Assembly (NCBI GenBank): GCA_017853455.1
Contig: JAFMJM010000071.1
Location: 1-10,601, forward strand
Length of the DNA stretch: 10,601 nt
Direction: 5' to 3'
From: Acidimicrobiia bacterium
Lineage (GTDB): Bacteria; Actinomycetota; Acidimicrobiia; IMCC26256; PALSA-555
Under the pieces are notes generated by a model. The model was given only the letters and a program-made list of their open reading frames with translations, had not been told where the DNA came from and did no database searches. Positions 1 through 5,728 of this stretch are shown here, in pieces (the stretch's first letter is position 1; every line of letters starts with the position of its first letter). Both the position numbers and the translations under genes were made by a program.

Positions 1-72
1 GAACGTGTGGACGATCTGGTGGTTCAGTCCCTCGTCGGCCTTGCGGAGTTCGCCGATGCCTCGGATCGTCAT
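1..72 (-). CDS. N-terminal fragment of a leftward gene, product not recognised
   Basis: On the reverse strand an ATG at 72-70 opens a frame that stays open to the window edge, 24 codons, beginning MTIRGIGELRKADEGLNHQI. Third codon positions are almost all G or C and the peptide looks like a natural soluble N-terminus, whereas the forward reading of the same bases is low-complexity and Ser/Pro/Arg-rich. The gene is therefore taken as divergent from the Coq4-like gene at 257. A perfect inverted repeat lies 39-65 bases upstream of its start, the right place for an operator. I do not recognise the family from so short a fragment and assign no function. The start is the first ATG after the upstream region; no strong Shine-Dalgarno is visible. 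Confidence 0.55.
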   Translation of the reverse strand, partial: MTIRGIGELRKADEGLNHQIVHTF

Positions 73-110
73 GCTGTCGTCCCCGTCGAGTCGGTGCCGG
101 GGCTGCGCCC

Positions 111-137
111 GGGATAGGTGCAACGTACACCTATCCC
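111..137. promoter_or_regulatory. Perfect inverted repeat, candidate operator between divergent genes
   Basis: GGGATAGGTG at 111-120 is exactly repeated in inverse as CACCTATCCC at 128-137, separated by CAACGTA. After one mismatched pair, two more C:G pairs extend the arms outward. There is no T-run after the repeat, and it sits upstream of gene starts on both sides (72 leftward, 257 rightward). An operator for a dimeric regulator is therefore more likely than a terminator. The rest of the 73-256 region holds nothing else I can support; TATGCT at 242-247 could be a -10 for the rightward gene, but I see no matching -35. Confidence 0.6.
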
Positions 138-256
138 CGGCGGAAGCGCACGGTCGCGCAGTGGGCCGACCACCCGCGGAGACCGGCGCTCACGGAACCG
201 CGGGCCTACGCGGTCCAGCCTGGCGACGCCTCCACCGTCGATATGCTTCGCGGTCT

Positions 257-1147
257 ATGGCGGACGGAATGACGATCACGAGTGGGCTGCTCGGTGCGGC
301 GCAGGTGGGGGGCGGTCCCACGGCGGAGCAGCTCCGGCTGGTCCAGAGCCTCGCGCACGGATACTTCGGCCTCGACGTCGACGTGACGACCCTCTCGCCG
401 TTGACGGCGGCCGAGTTCACGGAGCGGGTCGACGCCGACGACCACCAGCGGATCGTCGACCTGCTCGTGGTCCTCGAGTTCTGTCGGCACGTCGACGAGG
501 CCGAGCAGGCCGCGCGCATCGAGGAGTACGTGCAGGCGCTCGGCGTGGACGACCCGTTCGTCGTCGTCGCCCGTGACGCACTGACCGAGGGACACGAGCG
601 GGTGATGACCGACTGGGCGCGCTTTCGCGAACCGCCGGTCGTCGAGCCCGGCCTGCCGGGCTCCGACGATGACCTGGCCCGCACGCTGCGGGCGCTGGGA
701 GAGTGTGCACCCGGGACCCTGGGGCGTACCTACTTCGACTTCCTCGACTCCCACGGGATTCCCTTCCCGGGGGAGCCCGGTGGGGGAGACGCGTCGCTGG
801 TGACCCACGACTTCAGCCACGTGATCGCGGGCTACGGGGCCGACGGGCCCGATGAGCTGGCGCTCCAGGCGATGCTCGTGAGCGCCACCGGATTCGAGCA
901 CCATTTCTCGGGGCTCGTCGCGTCCCTGGCCCTCTACGAGTCGGGGAAGTTCGAGATCCTCGACATCGTCACCAAGGTGGGCGCGCTGGACCGTGCGGGC
1001 GCGACCGACCGGCTCGCCGAGGCCTTCCGCCGGGGCACCGCGTGCACCGCGGACTTCTCGGCCATCGACCACCTCGCCCGGGCCGACCAACCGCTCGAAG
1101 CGGTGCGCGCCGAATGCGGTGTGCCCCCGCTGACCCGCGCAGGCTGA
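257..1147 (+). CDS. Coq4-like domain protein with TerB-like N-terminal half
   Basis: The product is 296 residues. The C-terminal half (about 137-290) matches the Coq4 family. LGRTYFDFLDSHGIPFP (155-171) is followed by H184-D185-x-x-H188 and E200, an exact HDxxH(x)11E arrangement, the metal-binding signature of Coq4. Coq4 is known for a role in ubiquinone synthesis, but most actinobacteria use menaquinone, so ubiquinone synthesis should not be assumed here. The N-terminal half (about 20-122) is helical and acidic and resembles TerB-like domains (LLVVLEFCRH 69-78, ALGVDDPF 94-101); this assignment is weaker. There is no signal peptide or membrane segment. ATG at 257 was chosen over an open extension to position 5 because the upstream reading is low-complexity and crosses the inverted repeat; ATG 269 is an in-frame alternative. 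The HD-domain gene follows after 13 bases. Confidence 0.8.
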   Translation: MADGMTITSGLLGAAQVGGGPTAEQLRLVQSLAHGYFGLDVDVTTLSPLTAAEFTERVDADDHQRIVDLLVVLEFCRHVDEAEQAARIEEYVQALGVDDPFVVVARDALTEGHERVMTDWARFREPPVVEPGLPGSDDDLARTLRALGECAPGTLGRTYFDFLDSHGIPFPGEPGGGDASLVTHDFSHVIAGYGADGPDELALQAMLVSATGFEHHFSGLVASLALYESGKFEILDIVTKVGALDRAGATDRLAEAFRRGTACTADFSAIDHLARADQPLEAVRAECGVPPLTRAG

Positions 1148-1160
1148 CGACCCTCGCGCC

Positions 1161-1949
1161 ATGGCGGCCGAGAACCCTGACTCCCGGCTTCGACACGAAT
1201 CGCCGGACCCCGATCGTCTCGGCGGTCCGGGATGGCTCGCGGCGACCGCGGGACGGCTCACCTGGGGGCAGCGCGGGTCGATGCTCGGAAGGTCGGTCGC
1301 GACGCAACTCGAGCTGCTTCTGCAGAAGATCGGTCGGCGACGTCCGGTTCGAATGGATGTCGATTCGATCATGACGCTGCCCGATTCCCGCCTCGTGCGC
1401 GAGGCGCAGGATGCAGCGCTCTGCCAGTCCTCGGCCCTGCTGGCGCACGGCTACCGGACGGCCGTCTTCGCGAGAGCGTTGGCACAGATCGACGAGGTGG
1501 ACGTCGACGATGAGCACCTGGTCGTGTGTGGGCTCCTGCACGACGCCGGACTCGTGCCGGCGGTGATCGGTGAGGACTTCACCATTCGCAGCGCACGGAT
1601 CGCCGAGAGCGCGGCCCGTCGAGCAGGGCAGGAGGCGATCGCCCCCCGGCTACGCGATGCCATCTGTGTGCACACCACGATCGGGATCGAGGTCGAGCGG
1701 GACGGTGCTCTCGGCGCCTACACGCAGTTCGGTGCAATGGTCGATCTGGTGGGGCTTCGAGAGCGGCATCTCCCGTACGAGCTCGTCTCCCGTGTCGTCG
1801 ACGACCACCCCCGAGCAGGCTTCACCGCCGAGATCATCGCGGCGCTCGGAGCCGAGGCACGGGCGGTTCCGGGTGGACGCTTCGCGTTCCTTCGGTGCGT
1901 CGGATTCGCCCCCGCCGTGCGACTGTCGTCGGTGCCCTCTCGTCGCTGA
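1161..1949 (+). CDS. HD-domain putative metal-dependent phosphohydrolase
   Basis: The product is 262 residues. The central region carries the HD superfamily metal ligands in order: H96 (AHGYRT), H127-D128 (GLLHDAG), H171 (ICVHTT) and D195 (MVDLVG). This H...HD...H...D pattern defines HD hydrolases, which usually act on phosphate esters of nucleotides or cyclic nucleotides; a cyanamide-hydratase-like non-phosphatase role is also possible, and the substrate cannot be read from sequence. Residues 1-60 form a separate N-terminal segment (GWLAATAGRLTWGQRGS) of unknown role. ATG 1161 gives a sensible start but has a poor Shine-Dalgarno; ATG 1281 is the best alternative. It lies 13 bases after the Coq4-like gene and probably shares its transcript. 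It is followed by a hairpin and the tetR promoter, so it is likely the last gene of the left unit. Confidence 0.85.
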   Translation: MAAENPDSRLRHESPDPDRLGGPGWLAATAGRLTWGQRGSMLGRSVATQLELLLQKIGRRRPVRMDVDSIMTLPDSRLVREAQDAALCQSSALLAHGYRTAVFARALAQIDEVDVDDEHLVVCGLLHDAGLVPAVIGEDFTIRSARIAESAARRAGQEAIAPRLRDAICVHTTIGIEVERDGALGAYTQFGAMVDLVGLRERHLPYELVSRVVDDHPRAGFTAEIIAALGAEARAVPGGRFAFLRCVGFAPAVRLSSVPSRR

Positions 1950-2001
1950 GCGGCCGACCGGGAAGGTGGAGACGCGCCGCTGTTGGTCCACCCCCGGCCG
2001 C
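1950..2001 (+). terminator. GC-rich two-part hairpin after the HD gene, possible terminator
   Basis: Two nested inverted repeats can pair. GCGGCCG at 1950-1956 pairs with CGGCCGC at 1995-2001, and GGTGGA at 1965-1970 pairs with TCCACC at 1987-1992, leaving a 16-base loop. It begins at the stop codon of the HD gene and ends one base before the -35 hexamer of tetR. There is no U-tract, so intrinsic termination is uncertain; it may only insulate the two units or be fortuitous in GC-rich DNA. Confidence 0.25.
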
Positions 2002-2029
2002 TTGACTCGACCCTGAATATCGATACAAT
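2002..2029 (+). promoter_or_regulatory. Sigma-70-type promoter of the tetR-led operon
   Basis: TTGACT at 2002-2007 (5 of 6 to TTGACA) and TACAAT at 2024-2029 (5 of 6 to TATAAT) are separated by 16 bases. The predicted transcription start is near 2036, only a few bases before the ATG at 2040. The message would thus be leaderless or nearly so, common in actinobacteria and consistent with the lack of a Shine-Dalgarno there. It is the only convincing promoter upstream of the closely packed genes that follow. Confidence 0.65.
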
Positions 2030-2037
2030 CTGCATCG
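2021..2037. promoter_or_regulatory. Candidate TetR operator overlapping the -10 and start site
   Basis: CGATACAATCTGCATCG is an inverted repeat with 7-base arms (6 of 7 pairs matching) around a 3-base centre, of the form CGATnCA-nnn-TGnATCG. It covers the -10 hexamer and the predicted transcription start and ends three bases before the TetR start codon. Binding there would block RNA polymerase, so autorepression by the adjacent regulator is the natural reading. This is inferred from position and symmetry only. Confidence 0.55.
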
Positions 2038-2039
2038 TA

Positions 2040-2705
2040 ATGGGGGAGACCTGCCTTTCCGAGCCGGCGCGTGTCGGCCGACCGCGCGACCCGCGGCTCG
2101 AGGCCGCCATCGTCGCGGCCACCGTTGCGCTGCTCGAGGAGCGCGGGTACCACGCGATGAGCCTCGCCGCCGTCGCCGAACGTTCGGGCACCACGACCGC
2201 AGCCATCTACCGACGCTGGGCGTCGAAGTCTGAGCTGGTCGCGCACGCCGTGTTCCGCACGGGCGGTGACGACGTGGTGGCCGACACCGACGACGTGGAG
2301 GCCGACATCGCCACGATGATCCGTTGGTCGGTCGAGAAGTTGGCGCGGCCCGCAGCGCTCGCTGCGATCGCCGGGCTCCTCGGTGAAGGTCGCAGCGACC
2401 GACGCGACCGAACCGACGACGCCGCCACGGCGTCCCGCCTCACCGCGGAACGGCTCGGGCGAGCCCAGGACGCCGGTCAGCTCCGGCCAGATGTCGACAT
2501 CACCGTTCTCGCTGCGCTGATCGACGGCCCCGTGCTCCACGCTGCGCTCAGCGGCACCGCGCACCGCATCGACGATGCCTGGATCGCCGATCTCGTGACT
2601 GTCGTGCTCCAAGGTGCCCGCCCGGCGGAGGCCGCTCCTCGGAAGCGTCGTCCTCTCTCCCGCAACCGTCCCCGAACCGACTCGAGTGAGGTTTCCATCC
2701 GATGA
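2040..2705 (+). CDS. TetR-family transcriptional regulator
   Basis: The product is 221 residues. An N-terminal HTH (about 19-68) shows the TetR signature: AAIVAATVALLEERGY, then MSLAAVAERSG and the recognition helix TTTAAIYRRWASKSELV. The C-terminal region (GQLRPDVDITVLAALIDGPV and WIADLVTVVLQG) resembles the TetR C-terminal ligand-binding type often seen in actinobacteria. The last 28 or so residues are a basic, probably disordered tail (RKRRPLSRNRPR), unusual but confirmed by the stop overlapping the next start. ATG 2040 was chosen over a TTG at 1983 because the HTH begins soon after it and the promoter and operator lie directly before it. As first gene of the operon it likely represses itself and the enzymes downstream, with a pathway substrate or intermediate as inducer. 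Confidence 0.92.
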   Translation: MGETCLSEPARVGRPRDPRLEAAIVAATVALLEERGYHAMSLAAVAERSGTTTAAIYRRWASKSELVAHAVFRTGGDDVVADTDDVEADIATMIRWSVEKLARPAALAAIAGLLGEGRSDRRDRTDDAATASRLTAERLGRAQDAGQLRPDVDITVLAALIDGPVLHAALSGTAHRIDDAWIADLVTVVLQGARPAEAAPRKRRPLSRNRPRTDSSEVSIR

Positions 2706-3718
2706 AGCAGATCATGCTCCACGGCGTCGACGACTGGCGGCTCGACGACATTCCTGAGCCGGACCCCGGGCCGGGTGACGCTCTCGTCCGGATCGCCGCG
2801 TGCGGAATCTGTGGCACCGACGTCTCGTACGTCCACATGGGGATGACACCAGGCAGGCCGATCCCGCTCGGCCACGAGATGGCCGGCGTCGTCGACTGGG
2901 TGGGAAGTGAGGTCACCGACGCCACCGGCATCGGCGTCGGAGACCGGGTGATCGTGTGCCCCTCCGACGGGGGAACCGGGCCGATGGGAACGGGTGGGGC
3001 CCAAGGGGGGCTCACCCCCGTGCTGCACGTTCCCGGTGCCGCTGACGGCACCCGGCTCTTCAAGGTGCCCGACGGCATGCCGTTGACCACCGCCGCACTC
3101 GCCGAGCCTCTTGCAGTCGGCATGCAATCGGTGAACCAGTCGGGCGCCCAGCCGGGCGACAAGGTCGTGGTGTTCGGATGCGGGCCCATCGGCCTGCTGG
3201 CCCTCGCCACTCTCGCCGATCGTGGTGTCACCGACACCGTTGCGATCGACCTCAGCCACGCGCGACTCGAGTTGGCGAAGACCGTCGGTGCCGCCCACGT
3301 GCTCGACCCCACGGAGGTCGACGTCTGGGAAGAGTTGAAGCGCATCCACGGAACGGCACCGTTCATGTTCGGTCCGACGCCGGCGACCGACATCTTCATC
3401 GAAGCCTCCGGTGCCGACAGCGTGATCGGAGACGTGCTGCAGAACGGTCGAGTCGACGGCACCCTCGTGGTCGTCGCTCTGCACTACCGACCGGTGCCGA
3501 CGAACTACGTGAACCTGCTGATGAAGCAGTTCACGGTCCGAGGTTCGATGGAGTACCCCGAGCGCTTCGAGGATGCGGTCGAGTTGCTCGCTCGCCGCGA
3601 CCTCTCGCATCTCATCACCCACACACTGCCGTTGGAGGCATTCGGCGACGGACTCGCCGTCCTCGAAGGTTCGAAGGACTGCGGCAAGGTGATGATCCTG
3701 ATCGGAGACGACGAATGA
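2702..3718 (+). CDS. Medium-chain zinc-dependent alcohol dehydrogenase family protein
   Basis: The product is 338 residues, typical for the MDR superfamily. The N-terminal GroES-like catalytic domain shows C37 (CGICGTD), H58-E59 (LGHEMAG) and E135 (LAEPLAVG), the usual catalytic zinc ligand set. The four-cysteine structural zinc loop of classical alcohol dehydrogenases is absent; the region 86-106 is glycine-rich with a single Cys. The Rossmann domain has GCGPIG at 159-164 and D183 at the end of the second strand (VAIDLS), which favours NAD over NADP. The likely reaction is oxidation of a secondary alcohol or polyol, or the reverse; the substrate is not determined. The start overlaps the tetR stop by ATGA and its own stop overlaps the SDR start by ATGA, implying translational coupling. 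Confidence 0.92.
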   Translation: MKQIMLHGVDDWRLDDIPEPDPGPGDALVRIAACGICGTDVSYVHMGMTPGRPIPLGHEMAGVVDWVGSEVTDATGIGVGDRVIVCPSDGGTGPMGTGGAQGGLTPVLHVPGAADGTRLFKVPDGMPLTTAALAEPLAVGMQSVNQSGAQPGDKVVVFGCGPIGLLALATLADRGVTDTVAIDLSHARLELAKTVGAAHVLDPTEVDVWEELKRIHGTAPFMFGPTPATDIFIEASGADSVIGDVLQNGRVDGTLVVVALHYRPVPTNYVNLLMKQFTVRGSMEYPERFEDAVELLARRDLSHLITHTLPLEAFGDGLAVLEGSKDCGKVMILIGDDE

Positions 3719-4464
3719 CGAACGCCATCAGTTTCGACTTCTCCGGTACCTCGGTCCTCGTCACGGGTGGCACGAGCGGCATCGGCCACGCAGTGGCCAA
3801 GGCCTTTGCCGACACGGGTGCGGCGGTCACCGTCACCGGCACCCGAGCCACGGCGGCCGACTACGACACCGACCTCTCGGCGTTCACCTTCCAGCAGCTC
3901 GAGATGCGCGATCACCCGGCGGTCGACGCGCTCGCGGCATCGCTCGCCACGCTCGACGTGCTCGTGAACAACGCCGGTGCCAACTTTCCCGACGGTCTCG
4001 ACGAGTGGAGCCCCGAGGGCTTCTCCGCTTCGCTCGCCATGAACGTCGAGGGAGCCCAGCGCCTCACCGTGGGGGCCCGTCCGGCGCTCGCCTCGAGCTC
4101 GATGACCGGGGGCGCCAGCGTGGTGAACGTCATCTCGATGATGTCCTATCGCGCGACCACGATCGTCCCCGGGTACTCGTCGTCGAAGGCGGCCCTGCTC
4201 GCCCTGACCCGCAACCTCGCCCTGCACTGGGTGAACGACGGCATACGTGTGAACGCCGTTGCGCCGGGCCTCATCGACACACCGATGACCGCGCCGATGA
4301 AGCCGTTCCCCGAGATGCTCGACGCCGAGTTGGCCAAGCAGGCGATGCGGCGCATGGGCACGGTCGAGGAGGTCGCCGCGGCGGTCTTGTTCCTCTCGTC
4401 GGGTGCCTCCTCGTTCACCACCGGCACGGCATTCGCCGTCGACGGCGGATTCCTCGCACTCTAG
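3715..4464 (+). CDS. Short-chain dehydrogenase/reductase (classical SDR)
   Basis: The product is 249 residues, the standard classical SDR length. Visible motifs are the cofactor loop TGGTSGIG (17-24), NNAG (85-88), active-site N110, S141, and Y154-x-x-x-K158 (YSSSK). The late VNAVAPGLIDTPM and C-terminal TGTAFAVDGGF are also typical. T42-G43-T44-R45 (TVTGTR) at the end of strand 2, with an Arg and no Asp, hints at NADP(H) preference, though this is a soft rule. It would interconvert a hydroxyl and a ketone on the pathway substrate. ATG 3715 overlaps the dehydrogenase stop by four bases; the much longer upstream open reading is the dehydrogenase gene in another frame. Confidence 0.93.
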   Translation: MTNAISFDFSGTSVLVTGGTSGIGHAVAKAFADTGAAVTVTGTRATAADYDTDLSAFTFQQLEMRDHPAVDALAASLATLDVLVNNAGANFPDGLDEWSPEGFSASLAMNVEGAQRLTVGARPALASSSMTGGASVVNVISMMSYRATTIVPGYSSSKAALLALTRNLALHWVNDGIRVNAVAPGLIDTPMTAPMKPFPEMLDAELAKQAMRRMGTVEEVAAAVLFLSSGASSFTTGTAFAVDGGFLAL

Positions 4465-4468
4465 GAGA
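4463..4468 (+). promoter_or_regulatory. Ribosome binding site fixing the sulfotransferase start
   Basis: AGGAGA overlaps the SDR stop codon TAG (4462-4464) and precedes ATG 4472 with a short spacer. It supports this ATG over an in-frame ATG at 4403 that lies inside the SDR gene. Confidence 0.6.
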
Positions 4469-4471
4469 CCC

Positions 4472-5728
4472 ATGTCCAACGAGATTCGCATCGACGACCT
4501 GGCCGCGCCGATCCTCAACGACGTCCAGCGCATGGGCATCGACTTCGGCGAGAGCACGCACACCGACCTCACCGTCGATGCCGTGCTCGAAGCCGCGTCC
4601 TCGGCGACCGGTCTGGATGACTTCGGGCCGTCCGACTTCCTCGAACGGCTCGAGGTGCAGCTCTCCGAGATGGACGCCGATCCCGATCGCACCGGCCTCG
4701 GGCGGATGCTCATGTTCGGCGACTGCTCCCGGGCCGCAGCCAACCGGCTGCGCATCCGCGAGCTGCTCGAGCAGCATCCGGAGATCCTCGAGATCGAGAT
4801 CGAGAAGCCGGTGATCGTGATCGGACTCCCCCGATCGGGCACCACGAACCTGGTGAACCTGCTGGCGTCGGATTCGCGCTTTCGGTCGATGCCGCTGTGG
4901 GAGAGCTACGAACCGGTGCCCGACCCGAACGAAGGCCTCGGTGCCGACGGCGTCGACCCCCGCTGGTCCCGTTGTCAGGCGTCGTGGGAGGCGATGAAGG
5001 CCGGCGCCCCGTTCATCGCGGCGATGCACCCGATGGAGCCCGACCACGTCCACGAGGAGAACGAGCTCATGGCTCCGGACTTCTCGAACTACAACCTCGA
5101 GTGGGTGGCCCGGGCCCCCCGTTGGCGCGACTACTACCTGACCCACGACCAGACGCCGCACTACGCCTACCTGAAGACGGTCCTGCAGATCTTGCAGTGG
5201 TACCGGCCGAGGGAGCGCTGGGTGCTCAAGTCCCCGCAGCACCTCGAGCAGATCGGGCCGCTCATGACCACGTTCCCCGACGCGACCATCGTCGTGACCC
5301 ATCGCGACCCGGTCGCCGTGGTGCAGTCGACCATCACCATGCTCACGTATGGGTCTCGGACCGCCTATCGGTCGACGAACCCGGAGTGGTACCGGGACTA
5401 TTGGACCGACCGCATCGGGCGCCTGCTCGACGCCTCGATCCGCGACCAGCACCTGCTACCCGACGACCGGACCGTCCACGTGTACTTCCACGAGTACATG
5501 GACGACGAGATCGGCACCATCCAACGCGTGTTCGACGCCGCCGGCATCGAGTTGACCGACGAGGCGCGCACCGAGATCGCCGCGTATCAAGCTGCGCATC
5601 CACGGGGGAAGGAAGGCCGGGTCGTCTACGACCTCCGCGGCGACTTCTCCACCACCCCTGAGGAAGTCCGCTCCCGTTTCGGCGCCTACTTCGAGTCATT
5701 CCCCGACGTACGGATCGAGGTCCAGTGA
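4472..5728 (+). CDS. PAPS-dependent sulfotransferase family protein
   Basis: The product is 418 residues. After an N-terminal region of about 110 residues, VIVIGLPRSGTTNL (114-127) is the P-loop-like 5'-phosphosulfate-binding motif of sulfotransferases. VVTHRDPVAVVQS (274-286) supplies R278 and S286, spaced as in the 3'-phosphate-binding motif. It resembles the large bacterial Sulfotransfer_3 type, which moves sulfate from PAPS to hydroxyl groups of lipids or small molecules; some relatives remain uncharacterised. There is no signal peptide, so it is cytosolic. In this operon the acceptor is plausibly an alcohol made or used by the P450, ADH and SDR. Its stop overlaps the next start (GTGA), so it is tightly coupled to an alkyl-sulfatase-like hydrolase. 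Confidence 0.88.
   Translation: MSNEIRIDDLAAPILNDVQRMGIDFGESTHTDLTVDAVLEAASSATGLDDFGPSDFLERLEVQLSEMDADPDRTGLGRMLMFGDCSRAAANRLRIRELLEQHPEILEIEIEKPVIVIGLPRSGTTNLVNLLASDSRFRSMPLWESYEPVPDPNEGLGADGVDPRWSRCQASWEAMKAGAPFIAAMHPMEPDHVHEENELMAPDFSNYNLEWVARAPRWRDYYLTHDQTPHYAYLKTVLQILQWYRPRERWVLKSPQHLEQIGPLMTTFPDATIVVTHRDPVAVVQSTITMLTYGSRTAYRSTNPEWYRDYWTDRIGRLLDASIRDQHLLPDDRTVHVYFHEYMDDEIGTIQRVFDAAGIELTDEARTEIAAYQAAHPRGKEGRVVYDLRGDFSTTPEEVRSRFGAYFESFPDVRIEVQ

Noticed and set aside
5..256. Upstream extension of the Coq4-like protein to position 5
   Set aside because: The extra residues are Ser/Arg/Pro-rich, cross the inverted repeat and run opposite a plausible leftward gene start; ATG 257 begins the natural protein.
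206..1372. Long open reading on the reverse strand opposite the Coq4-like gene (388 codons)
   Set aside because: It is an antisense shadow in GC-rich DNA: the protein is Arg/Gly/Val-rich without motifs, and the forward frame carries the HDxxH(x)11E signature.
2477..3622. Reverse-strand open reading (381 codons) opposite tetR and the alcohol dehydrogenase
   Set aside because: The forward frames hold complete TetR and MDR motifs with coupled starts; the antisense protein is His/Arg/Asp-rich and unlike any family I know.
3178..3714. Upstream extension of the SDR into the dehydrogenase gene
   Set aside because: This is the dehydrogenase read out of frame and is Arg-rich; the SDR start at 3715 immediately precedes its first beta strand.
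4786..4810. Short GAGATC-type repetition before the sulfotransferase P-loop
   Set aside because: It simply encodes an Ile/Glu-alternating beta strand (ILEIEIEK) and has no separate role that I can support.
3505..4845. Reverse-strand open reading (446 codons) opposite the SDR and sulfotransferase
   Set aside because: It spans two well-supported forward genes and reads as low-complexity Arg/Gly/Glu sequence.
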